Source of the DNA: JAGTVG01 sp942491935
Lineage (GTDB): Bacteria > Bacteroidota > Bacteroidia > Cytophagales > Cyclobacteriaceae
Assembly (NCBI GenBank): GCA_942491935.1
Contig: CALOCZ010000068.1
Coordinates: 62,001 to 126,000, forward strand
DNA length: 64,000 nucleotides
Direction: 5' to 3'
How positions within the stretch are numbered: the stretch's first letter is position 1; each line of letters opens with the position of its first letter. This document shows positions 7,724 to 15,428 of this stretch, piece after piece. The notes beneath the pieces are model-generated. The model saw nothing but the letters and a program-made list of their open reading frames with translations, searched no databases and had not been told where the DNA came from. Made by a program: the position numbers and the translations under genes.

Positions 7724-8869
7724 ATGGACTTTTCCTTGAGTGAAGAACACCTGGCTGTTCAGGAAGCTGCCCGTGATTTTGCTCAGCATGAACTTCTTCC
7801 AGGAATACTGGAACGGGATGAGAAACAACAATTCCCACATGATCAGGTGAAAAAAATGGGGGAATTAGGTTTCCTTGGAATGATGGTAGACCCAAAATAC
7901 CAGGGCAGTGGTATGGATACCCTGGCTTATGTGATCGCCCTGGAGGAAATTTCCAAAATTGATGCAGCCGCTGCCGTGATCATGTCAGTAAATAATTCTC
8001 TTGTTTGCTGGGGTCTGGAAGAATATGGCAGCGAGGAAATAAAAAACAAATACCTTACTCAGCTTGCACCAGGCACTATCCTGGGAGCTTTTTGCCTTTC
8101 AGAACCAGAGGCAGGATCGGATGCTACAGCTATAAAGACAAAAGCCGAAGATAAGGGAGATCATTATCTTTTAAACGGGGTAAAAAACTGGATCACAAAC
8201 GGAGGTAATGCCTCCATATACATTGTAATCGCCCAGTCTGATCCAGATCTGGGACATAAGGGTATAAATGCTTTTGTTGTAGAAAAGAATTGGGACGGTA
8301 TTCAGGTTGGGCCAAAAGAGAATAAGCTGGGAATTCGCAGTTCAGATACACATTCTATAATGTTCAATGATGTTAAAGTCCCCAAATCGAACTTATTGGG
8401 AGTTGAAGGAATGGGCTTTAAGATCGCTATGAATATACTGAACGGGGGCCGGGTGGGTATAGCTGCTCAGGCACTTGGAATAGCTGCCGGGGCCTATGAA
8501 GCATCACTTAAATATTCCCTGGAAAGAAAAGCCTTCGATAAACCTATATCAGCACACCAGGCAATACAGTTTAAACTCGCTGATATGCATGCCGCCATTG
8601 AAGGAAGTCGATTGTTATGTTATAAGGCAGCTTACCTGAAGGATCAGGATAGCCCTTATGCAAAAGAAAGTGCTGTAGCCAAATTAGTAGCCTCACAAAC
8701 TGCTATGGATGTTGCCAACGAAGCCATACAGATCCATGGAGGATATGGATACGTTAAAGAATATCATGTTGAGAGAATGCTCAGGGATGCGAAAATCACC
8801 CAGATTTATGAAGGAACTTCTGAAATTCAAAGACTTGTAATTGCACGTGAAATTCTTAAATCCGTCTGA
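7724..8869 (+). CDS. acyl-CoA dehydrogenase
   Basis: This FAD-dependent cytosolic enzyme introduces a trans-2 double bond into acyl-CoA and passes electrons to ETF. The 381 residues have standard ACAD architecture: an N-terminal helical domain, a central beta domain with FCLSEPEAGSDA and KNWITNGGNAS, and a C-terminal helical domain with QIHGGYGYVKEYHVER. The catalytic base is probably the Glu of IYEGTSEIQR near residue 363, as in short- and branched-chain dehydrogenases. The exact acyl chain cannot be read from the sequence. It lies 38 nt after the YugP-type gene and could be the last gene of the panC run. A weak 6-bp hairpin without a T-run follows. Confidence 0.93.
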   Translation: MDFSLSEEHLAVQEAARDFAQHELLPGILERDEKQQFPHDQVKKMGELGFLGMMVDPKYQGSGMDTLAYVIALEEISKIDAAAAVIMSVNNSLVCWGLEEYGSEEIKNKYLTQLAPGTILGAFCLSEPEAGSDATAIKTKAEDKGDHYLLNGVKNWITNGGNASIYIVIAQSDPDLGHKGINAFVVEKNWDGIQVGPKENKLGIRSSDTHSIMFNDVKVPKSNLLGVEGMGFKIAMNILNGGRVGIAAQALGIAAGAYEASLKYSLERKAFDKPISAHQAIQFKLADMHAAIEGSRLLCYKAAYLKDQDSPYAKESAVAKLVASQTAMDVANEAIQIHGGYGYVKEYHVERMLRDAKITQIYEGTSEIQRLVIAREILKSV

Positions 8870-8971
8870 TTTTACTAAGCAATCTTAGTTAAATACAATT
8901 CATAAATACACTATTGCAAGAATTGCCATTTTTAAAATTTTAGATTCAGATATACATATTCCAAAAAAATT

Positions 8972-9039
8972 TTGTACTTTTACAATATATAATTTGTATT
9001 TTACAATTTAATTACCGTTATTGTATAACTATTTTACAA
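8972..9039 (+). promoter_or_regulatory. three TTGTA/TACAA palindromes upstream of the AraC-family gene
   Basis: Three inverted repeats with identical arms occur in a row: TTGTA-N4-TACAA at 8972-8985, TTGTA-N3-TACAA at 8994-9006, and TTGTA-N9-TACAA at 9021-9039. They begin 108 nt and end 41 nt before the AraC-family ATG. Repeated arms upstream of a regulator gene suggest operator sites, perhaps autoregulatory. AT-rich DNA makes chance palindromes commoner, so the claim rests on three copies sharing both arms. Within 8870-9079 I see no gene. Confidence 0.5.
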
Positions 9040-9079
9040 AATTATCCAATTCAGGAGTGAAAGATTTAATTATAATGAG

Positions 9080-10000
9080 ATGGAAGATTATAATAAAATA
9101 ATTGAATCATTAGGAATAAAGTACAATAAATCGAAGAATATTAAGATTATTCAATCGGTATCTAACGAAAATTTCTACGATGTAGAAAACACAGTATTTA
9201 TTGTTCATAATGGGGAATTAAGATATGGCCCCGAGAATCAGGTCGTACAGAAAGGTGAGGTATTACTAATTCCCGGCGGGAGAAATGTATCAATTACCTA
9301 TGGAAACGCAATGAATTCCAAAGGCTCATCCGATGCCTATATTACCCGAAAAGAATCATTCCTTCAAAGTATCAATTATTCTGAAGTAGCAAACTCCACA
9401 CAAGAGATCTTCAGCTACATTACTTTTGAAGCAAAAGTTTTTGATTCGGTTAATTTCTTTGCTTCGCTTGACATCCCTCCTTTCATTATAAAGAGTAAGC
9501 ATATAAACTCCCTTATCAACACGATCTTATCCGAATCGGAATCTTCATCTGCCGGGCATGAGCGGGTTGTAAAAGCACTTACAGAGTATATGGTGGTAGA
9601 GATTACCCGGTATATTATTGAAAATCAACTATTTGTTGAACAATTGGCCACGAACATCACTTATTTTAAAGATCCAAGGCTTATTGACATCTTTACTTAT
9701 ATCCGCGAAAACCTGCAGGGCGACCTATCCAACAACATATTATCCAGTGTTGCCAATGTATCGGAAGACTATGTAGGACAGTATTTTAAGATGCTTACAG
9801 GGATAAATCCCCAGGATTACATAGAATATCAACGCATGGAAATGGCAGTTAACTTGCTGAGAACTACAAAGAAGAGCATTCGTGAAATAGGCCGGGATGT
9901 GGGGTATAAAGACACTGCCTATTTCTGCAGAAGGTTTAAGATGATGTTTGGTATTCCTGCTGGAAAAATGAGAAGAAGGGAATCCTTAATGAATATCTAA
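9080..10000 (+). CDS. AraC-family transcriptional regulator
   Basis: This is a predicted DNA-binding regulator of 306 residues. The N-terminal part (about 20-90) looks like a cupin-type sensor with NGELRYGPENQVVQKGEVLLIPGG. The C-terminal 100 residues carry the paired helix-turn-helix of the AraC/XylS family: ILSSVANVSEDYVGQYFK for the first, and SIREIGRDVGYKDTAYFCRR followed by FKMMFGIPAGKMRR for the second. The ligand is unknown. The start at 9080 is chosen because an ATG 5 nt earlier runs into a stop within nine codons. It has a long AT-rich leader with repeated TTGTA/TACAA elements. Its 3' end overlaps the convergent GGGP synthase gene by 15 nt. Confidence 0.9.
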   Translation: MEDYNKIIESLGIKYNKSKNIKIIQSVSNENFYDVENTVFIVHNGELRYGPENQVVQKGEVLLIPGGRNVSITYGNAMNSKGSSDAYITRKESFLQSINYSEVANSTQEIFSYITFEAKVFDSVNFFASLDIPPFIIKSKHINSLINTILSESESSSAGHERVVKALTEYMVVEITRYIIENQLFVEQLATNITYFKDPRLIDIFTYIRENLQGDLSNNILSSVANVSEDYVGQYFKMLTGINPQDYIEYQRMEMAVNLLRTTKKSIREIGRDVGYKDTAYFCRRFKMMFGIPAGKMRRRESLMNI

Positions 10001-10018
10001 AGATTCATTAAATTTTTT
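9986..10018 (+). terminator. AT-rich terminator of the AraC-family gene
   Basis: TTAATGAAT and ATTCATTAA form a 9-bp stem with an 8-nt loop (9986-10011), followed by TTTTTT at 10013-10018. It spans the stop codons of both convergent genes, so part of it is coding on the opposite strand. The minus strand has no T-run after the stem, so it would act only on plus-strand transcripts. Confidence 0.5.
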
Positions 10019-10753
10019 CAGAACGTAAGATACATCTTTGATAAAATCAGGATTCTGCTCTAATTTATTCCCGACCACGATCATATCAGCACCTGCATGA
10101 AGAGCATTTATTGCTTTTTCTGTCGTATTGATTCCTCCTCCTACTATTAAGGGTATATCAATGGATTTCCTTACCTGCTGAATCATAAATGCCGGTACAG
10201 GAATTTGAGCACCACTTCCTGCTTCAAGGTAAATTAGTTTCATGCCAAGCAATTCACCTGCAATAGCCGTTGATGAAGCTATTTCGGGTTTATCATTAGG
10301 GATAGGATTAGTAAAACTTAGATAAGATACCGATGTAGGACGCCCTCCGTCAATTAGCATATAACCGGTAGGTATAACCTCGATATTACTCTTTTTCAAT
10401 GCGGCGGCAACAGGCACATGCTGTCCGATCAGCAATTCCGGGTTCCTTCCTGAGATCAATGATAGGAATAGAACGGCATCAGCTGATTCAGAGAGGCATA
10501 GACCATTTCCTGGAAACAGGACCAGAGGAATTTCGGTTCTGGATTTTAAAAACTTAATGAGCGGATTAATATCAGGGTTTTTGATCAGGCTTCCACCAAT
10601 AAATATATAATCAATCTGATTGCTCCCTAGTACCTTTAAAAATTGAGATAACTTGTTCTTATTGCTATGAACCTCCGGATCTATTAAGACAGAAAGCGAT
10701 TTTTGATTTGATTTGTACGATCTCAATAAATGATTATAAATCCCCTCATTCAT
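9986..10753 (-). CDS. geranylgeranylglyceryl/heptaprenylglyceryl phosphate synthase (PcrB/GGGPS family)
   Basis: The predicted enzyme joins a polyprenyl diphosphate to sn-glycerol-1-phosphate, the first ether-bond step of archaeal-type lipids. Related Bacteroidota enzymes are known to have GGGP synthase activity. It is a TIM-barrel protein with SVLIDPEVH, FIGGSLIKNPDI, YLEAGSGAQIP and the phosphate-binding IVGGGINTTEKA, in the expected order. The start is taken as the ATG at 10753, which overlaps the upstream stop in an ATGAATGA arrangement; the ATG codons at 10771 and 10768 are alternatives. It is last of three tightly overlapped genes with two small membrane proteins. No other archaeal-type lipid gene is in view, so the product's fate is unknown. 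Confidence 0.87.
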   Translation of the reverse strand: MNEGIYNHLLRSYKSNQKSLSVLIDPEVHSNKNKLSQFLKVLGSNQIDYIFIGGSLIKNPDINPLIKFLKSRTEIPLVLFPGNGLCLSESADAVLFLSLISGRNPELLIGQHVPVAAALKKSNIEVIPTGYMLIDGGRPTSVSYLSFTNPIPNDKPEIASSTAIAGELLGMKLIYLEAGSGAQIPVPAFMIQQVRKSIDIPLIVGGGINTTEKAINALHAGADMIVVGNKLEQNPDFIKDVSYVLKKFNESLDIH

Positions 10754-11096
10754 TCTCTTCCGGTGCATCACTAAGTAATTTCACAATATATTCACGTAAT
10801 AAGGCCAGCAAAACAAGGGCCGCCTTATCAGAAAGGCTTTTTATCAGTATATTCCTGTTTTCAGTTCTTTCGGCTTTCTGATCGCTGATTTTATAATTGT
10901 CATTTTCTTTCTTTTTTCCCAAAATAGCCCTGACTCCCAGATACGAAATCAATATAGTCCCCCCTATAAGCAATATCCGGCTTCCCCAATGTATCGCAAA
11001 TTCAGAGAGATCTGTAAGATCTTCATTTAGAGATTGCTCAAAATTGTCTGATGCTTTTAACAGCCTGTCCTTTTTATTTTCAACTTTATTACTCAT
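10746..11096 (-). CDS. small single-pass membrane protein of unknown function
   Basis: I do not recognise a family with confidence. The product of about 116 residues has a Lys-rich N-terminus, one hydrophobic segment (SRILLIGGTILISYLGVRAIL), a charged Lys/Glu linker, and a second weakly hydrophobic stretch around DKAALVLLALLREYIVKLL. The ATG at 11096 overlaps the stop of the holin-like gene by 8 nt (ATGAGTAA), the same arrangement as at its own 3' junction with GGGP synthase; an upstream ATG at 11120 would add eight residues. This overlap makes translational coupling of the three genes likely. A shared membrane-related role is only a guess. Confidence 0.7.
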   Translation of the reverse strand: MSNKVENKKDRLLKASDNFEQSLNEDLTDLSEFAIHWGSRILLIGGTILISYLGVRAILGKKKENDNYKISDQKAERTENRNILIKSLSDKAALVLLALLREYIVKLLSDAPEENE

Positions 11097-11460
11097 AATC
11101 TTCGTCGATTTCTTCTTCATCCCTAAACATCATGTTAATTATTGAATCAGAGATCTTCTTCCGCATACGGTATATAACAAACCCAAGGATAAGATATAAT
11201 CCGGAAACAGCCAGATACCCCAAATGATCACTCTCTAAAACATCATTTAGTAGTGTGCTTAGGTAATGGCTCAGAAAAAGAATGAACAAAACGCCAATCA
11301 TCGAAAAAATAATCAGCAGGACAAGGACAGATAAGGCATGAGCAATTTCCTCCTTGAACTGTATTTTATATAACTCCACCTTGGTCTCTATAAAACCGAT
11401 CAAGGCATTTACAATATTTTTAATCCGGAAAATATCCAGAAATTTTTTGTTTTCACTCAC
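11089..11460 (-). CDS. phage-holin-superfamily-like membrane protein
   Basis: This 123-residue protein has an N-terminal amphipathic region (IVNALIGFIETKVELYKIQF), two strongly hydrophobic helices at about 42-68 and 80-97, and an acidic tail (RDEEEIDEDYE). The pattern fits the Phage_holin_3_6/YqjE-like group, which is common on bacterial chromosomes and not evidence of a prophage. Translation begins at GTG (11460). It is the first gene of the three-gene run ending with GGGP synthase. The 179-nt region upstream holds AT-rich DNA and a weak terminator-like hairpin for the preceding transporter gene. Confidence 0.72.
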   Translation of the reverse strand: MSENKKFLDIFRIKNIVNALIGFIETKVELYKIQFKEEIAHALSVLVLLIIFSMIGVLFILFLSHYLSTLLNDVLESDHLGYLAVSGLYLILGFVIYRMRKKISDSIINMMFRDEEEIDEDYE

Positions 11461-11580
11461 CGTTACGTTTATTTATTTAATTGAAGTTAACAGGAATTTA
11501 AAAATAATAAAAAGAAGTGAGAAAATATGTGTTAAATAATATTGTCCAGACCATTTCAATAATTATCAATCAAACTATTC

Positions 11581-11604
11581 AAAAAGGGGTAATTCTTCTA
11601 TCCC
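11581..11604 (-). terminator. weak terminator candidate after the NptA-like gene
   Basis: On the minus strand GGGATA and TACCCC pair except for one A-C mismatch around a 7-nt loop, followed by TTTTT. It lies about 36 nt after the stop of the Na/Pi symporter gene. The stem is short, so the call is tentative. Confidence 0.33.
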
Positions 11605-11639
11605 GAGGTGATTTAACTAATTGTTTATGAATTTTGCAA

Positions 11640-12773
11640 CTATCTTGACAGATAGATCAGTAAAAATGGGATAAGGAAGAAGGTCAATATGATATAAAAG
11701 AATCCTATTAATCGGTTATCGCTGGCCATCATACCGAATTTTTTTGCGAGTCTAACAGGGAAGTTCCGGATTTTCCCGAAAGGCAAGAATATCAGCACCC
11801 CTATTAAATTAAAGATCAAATGCGCAATTGCAAGGCTTACCGCTGCCTCGGATTTAAAAATTGCAGCTAACAATGCTGTGATGGTAGTCCCAATGTTTGC
11901 TCCCATTATAAAAGGAAATACTGATGATAATGATACTTTTCGTGTGGCAACTAGCGGAACCGAAAGAGAGGTTGTAATTGAACTCGATTGCAAAGCGCCT
12001 GTTAATAATACACCCCAGGAAAATGATTTGAAAGGGTTGCTGAATATGTAGGATTTCATTTTATCCTTCGATTTCCCAATTAATAATTTATAGGAGTATC
12101 TTGAGAATAATTTTATAGCTGTGAACAATAGAAGGATTCCTATGATTGCTACTACCCAATAATTATCAATCAAATTGGAAATGCCCATAGTCAAGGGTTT
12201 TATAATTGAATATACGGGTTTTGCGACAACCATTTCAGGTGAGGGAGATTTTACACTAAGGAGTTTTGTAATAAACATAGCTGATCCGGATAGTATTTTA
12301 TAATAATATTCCAGTGGGAAAATAATCATAGTAGTTAATATGTTAAAAAAATCATGAACTACCCCTGCTGACAGAGCCAGTCTGAACTTACTTTTACTGG
12401 TAATGTAACTTAAAGAAATGATATCACTGGTTAGGGTAGTTCCGATATTTGCTCCCATTATAACAAAGATCCCCATATTCAATGATATTGCACCTGAGGC
12501 AACCATCGCTACGGCAATAGAAGTCACTGTAGAACTGCTTTGGATCAAAGCGGTCGATAATAAGCCGATGAATAATGAAATGAAAGGAATTTCAGCAATT
12601 ATGATCAAATCCCTGGCTGCGCCCAAGCCAATATATGAAAGTGCATAGATCATCAGATCTATAGCGAGGAGAAACAATACAATGATGGAAAAAATTAAAA
12701 ATATCCTGAGTATCCAGGTTAATACTATAAGATTCTCGGAAAAAAAGGTATGGTTTTTTATCGCTTTCCTCAT
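11640..12773 (-). CDS. Na+/phosphate symporter (NptA/PF02690 type, no PhoU domain)
   Basis: This inner-membrane sodium-dependent phosphate transporter has 377 residues. Two inverted-repeat halves carry the family hallmarks: ALIQSSSTVTSIAV with MGANIGTTLTSD in the first, and GALQSSSITTSLSV with MGANIGTTITALL in the second. The QSSS motifs are the substrate-binding signature. Unlike its neighbour at 15429 it ends after the transmembrane part, with no PhoU-like domain. It lies 116 nt downstream of the PiT gene on the same strand, and a 9-bp hairpin sits immediately before its start codon, so its expression may be separately controlled. Confidence 0.9.
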   Translation of the reverse strand: MRKAIKNHTFFSENLIVLTWILRIFLIFSIIVLFLLAIDLMIYALSYIGLGAARDLIIIAEIPFISLFIGLLSTALIQSSSTVTSIAVAMVASGAISLNMGIFVIMGANIGTTLTSDIISLSYITSKSKFRLALSAGVVHDFFNILTTMIIFPLEYYYKILSGSAMFITKLLSVKSPSPEMVVAKPVYSIIKPLTMGISNLIDNYWVVAIIGILLLFTAIKLFSRYSYKLLIGKSKDKMKSYIFSNPFKSFSWGVLLTGALQSSSITTSLSVPLVATRKVSLSSVFPFIMGANIGTTITALLAAIFKSEAAVSLAIAHLIFNLIGVLIFLPFGKIRNFPVRLAKKFGMMASDNRLIGFFYIILTFFLIPFLLIYLSR

Positions 12774-12801
12774 AAAAACAAAGTTACCCTGAGGGTAACT
12801 T
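12774..12801 (-). promoter_or_regulatory. hairpin plus T-run abutting the NptA-like start codon
   Basis: On the minus strand AAGTTACCC-TCA-GGGTAACTT, a 9-bp perfect stem with a 3-nt loop (12781-12801), is followed by TGTTTTT and then the ATG. This could be a terminator for the upstream PiT gene, an attenuator, or a structure that hides the ribosome-binding region. All three readings fit its position. Confidence 0.55.
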
Positions 12802-12889
12802 ACACTAATTTATTATCTGCAAATATAGCATTGTTAGCTCAATAAGCCGATAATACAGATTATTACAATGTTATCTTTTCTTTAATATT

Positions 12890-15181
12890 CTATTCGTCAG
12901 TGATCTTTTCCTGTTTGGCTGGCACTGAATTTTGGTTTGTATTAAATACCAGAAAATCTCGTTGGGCCTTTATAAGGTTTACGGTAAACAACAACAGGTT
13001 TTTTGTCTCATTCATAATGTTCAGGTAAAGTGTGCTGTTTTTAGTTCCACTTTCCAAATTTTTGATTCTCTTTAACTGTTGTTTGTTGATTGCTGTCAAT
13101 CGTTCGATCAAAGCTTTTTGTTCAACAAGGATGCCTTCAATATCCACAAAACCTTTTTCCTTTAAAACAAGGATTGTAGAGTTGAAGAAATTGTTAATAT
13201 CTTCCTTGAGTTGACTTAACTCCTTTTCCTGCCCTTCAATCAGAGGTTTATGATTGTTATCAATATATGTGTATACTGGCTTAGAAAGATAAGTTAAAGC
13301 ATTTACTGTTTCCTTCAGGTAATTCACCACCTGGACATAATAATGTGCCGATTCAACATCGTCTTCCTGAAGTTTGGCTATTATCGCTGGAAGTGTATTT
13401 TTAATATGCTTTATATTTTTATCCAACTTAGTTATCTCTTCATCAACCCTAACCAATGATTTTCGTTTAAACTTGATCAATCCGTTTATAGTTTTATTAT
13501 ACAAATCCGCAACATTAGTTATTGTACCTATTACATTATCATTGCAGGAGGTTAGAATATTTTTCCCATTAACTTCCACACCTAGCAATTCTGCATCTTG
13601 ATAAACAACTTTCTCTCTTTCCCTTTTTTGATGGATCTTGTATGACTTGATTACCAGCAATACAATGGCAATAATCAACAGGATTATAGTAAATAATCCT
13701 CCAAAATGAATTAAAAAGGCTAAAATAAAGGCCGCTGTAAAGGCGCTGAAAGCTGTGAAAAACCAGCCACCAATAACAGTAATTACTCCTGAAATTCGAT
13801 ATACAGCACTGTCCCTTCCCCATGCCTTATCGGCCAATGATGTTCCCATCGCGACCATAAAGGTTACATATGTAGTGGATAATGGCAATTTTAAAGAGGT
13901 GGCTAGGGAAATGAGCGCACTGGCAACAACAAGATTAACTGATGCCCTTACCAGGTCGAATGATATACCCTCCTGGTGTTTTCTTCGCTGAAATGCTTTC
14001 TGGTTAAATTTTCTATTAATAAATCCCAATACACCTGCTGGAATTATCTTTGAAACTGCTGTTGAAAGGTTCATGGTGCCCCTCACCAGGTTCCGTGCCA
14101 GCATTGAGGATTCAAACCGCTCATATCCTTCATCCTGCCGGCTTAAGTTAATTTCTGTAGCGGTAACAGACCTGGCCTTTTTTGATTTGTACAATGCGAT
14201 GACCATAACCAGACCAGCCAGTAAGAGCATATACGTAGGGGTTTGAATTTTGCCTGAAAGGGAGGTCATAACAAATGCACCAGGTTCTGACATTTCACTA
14301 CTAATAAATGACCTGAAAGACTCAAGCCCTGCCAATGGAACACCCACAAAGTTCACCAGGTCATTCCCGGCAAAGGCCATAGCCAAGGCAAAAGTTCCTA
14401 CCAATACAATGATCTTTAAAATATTGAATTTAAAGACCATATATATAAGTTGAAGAATAATTGTCCAGCCAATAAAACTGAACACCAAGATATATATAGT
14501 GTTCTGCTTGATCCAATCAACGGTCTCCGAAGTTAAAAATGATGATCCTTTAGCTCCCTTTATAAGAATGAAATAGGTGATTATGGATATGGCTAATCCC
14601 CCCCAGATGGAACCAAAATATCGAAGTGTTTTTTCATAATCAAATGAAAAAATGAGCCTGACAAGCCACTGCACGATCAATCCAATTGTAAAGGCTATAA
14701 CAACCGATAATAATATCCCGGTAATGATCAACAAGGCTGAGCTTGAATTGATATAATTGACAAGGGTTCCTACAGAATCTCCCAGAATTGATATTTTAAT
14801 CAAAGAAACTGCAACTGCAGCACCAAGCAATTCAAAAACAATTGAAACCGTAGTGGAAGTTGGAAGGGCAAATGTATTAAACAAGTCAAGTAATAATATA
14901 TCCGTCATCATCACAGCAAGGAAAATGATCATGATCTCGCTGAAAAAGAACTGATCCGGATGAAAGATACCCTTTCGGGCAACTTCCATCATCCCACTCG
15001 AAAATGTAGCGCCAAATAAAATGCCAAGCGCGGCGATAAACATTATTAACTTGAAGGATGCGGCTTTTGATCCAATTGATGAATTCAGGAAATTAACAGC
15101 ATCGTTACTTACACCAACGACCAGATCAGAGACAGCAAGAACGATTAATATAATGACAATAAAAATATAATATGATTCCAT
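12890..15181 (-). CDS. inorganic phosphate transporter, PiT family, with C-terminal PhoU-like region
   Basis: This is a predicted low-affinity phosphate permease of the inner membrane (763 residues). Duplicated PiT signatures are present: GVSNDAVNFLNSSIGSKA near residue 23 and FAGNDLVNFVGVPLAG near 270. A third membrane block around 405-500 contains LPLSTTYVTFMVAMGTSLAD. After about residue 540 the protein becomes cytosolic and helical with many Lys/Glu residues, resembling a PhoU-like regulatory domain; fusions of this type are seen in the phylum. Length is well above a plain PiT (about 500) because of this tail. It is divergent from a Na/Pi-PhoU gene across a 247-nt region. Confidence 0.92.
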   Translation of the reverse strand: MESYYIFIVIILIVLAVSDLVVGVSNDAVNFLNSSIGSKAASFKLIMFIAALGILFGATFSSGMMEVARKGIFHPDQFFFSEIMIIFLAVMMTDILLLDLFNTFALPTSTTVSIVFELLGAAVAVSLIKISILGDSVGTLVNYINSSSALLIITGILLSVVIAFTIGLIVQWLVRLIFSFDYEKTLRYFGSIWGGLAISIITYFILIKGAKGSSFLTSETVDWIKQNTIYILVFSFIGWTIILQLIYMVFKFNILKIIVLVGTFALAMAFAGNDLVNFVGVPLAGLESFRSFISSEMSEPGAFVMTSLSGKIQTPTYMLLLAGLVMVIALYKSKKARSVTATEINLSRQDEGYERFESSMLARNLVRGTMNLSTAVSKIIPAGVLGFINRKFNQKAFQRRKHQEGISFDLVRASVNLVVASALISLATSLKLPLSTTYVTFMVAMGTSLADKAWGRDSAVYRISGVITVIGGWFFTAFSAFTAAFILAFLIHFGGLFTIILLIIAIVLLVIKSYKIHQKREREKVVYQDAELLGVEVNGKNILTSCNDNVIGTITNVADLYNKTINGLIKFKRKSLVRVDEEITKLDKNIKHIKNTLPAIIAKLQEDDVESAHYYVQVVNYLKETVNALTYLSKPVYTYIDNNHKPLIEGQEKELSQLKEDINNFFNSTILVLKEKGFVDIEGILVEQKALIERLTAINKQQLKRIKNLESGTKNSTLYLNIMNETKNLLLFTVNLIKAQRDFLVFNTNQNSVPAKQEKITDE

Positions 15182-15273
15182 ACGGTTTGGATTGATTTAC
15201 ACTTTGGTAAAAGTAGGTTCAATTTTTAATTTTGATTATGATATGTACCGGATATTATATTATTTTTATATTA

Positions 15274-15301
15274 TATATTTGTTAACAGAATGTTAACTTT
15301 G
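15274..15301 (+). promoter_or_regulatory. two -7-like boxes and paired GTTAAC sites upstream of Na/Pi-PhoU
   Basis: TATATTTG (15274-15281) and TAACTTTG (15294-15301) both match TAnnTTTG on the plus strand. Two palindromic GTTAAC hexamers (15281-15286 and 15292-15297) lie exactly 11 bp apart, about one helical turn, and overlap both boxes. No -33 TTG is well placed. The divergent gap 15182-15428 contains no gene. Confidence 0.42.
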
Positions 15302-15428
15302 AGCGCTTCCTAAATTTTCTAAAACGGGATCCATTTTTTATAAAGAAAAAGTGCATAAAATGCGCAGATTTAAATTACCAAATTTATTTTAATTCACTTG
15401 AAGATTTGACCCTTCTAAATAAACGAAA

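Noticed and set aside
11089..11460. Holin-like gene as sign of a prophage
   Set aside because: No lysin, capsid, tail or integrase gene is nearby, and this family is common as ordinary chromosomal membrane proteins.
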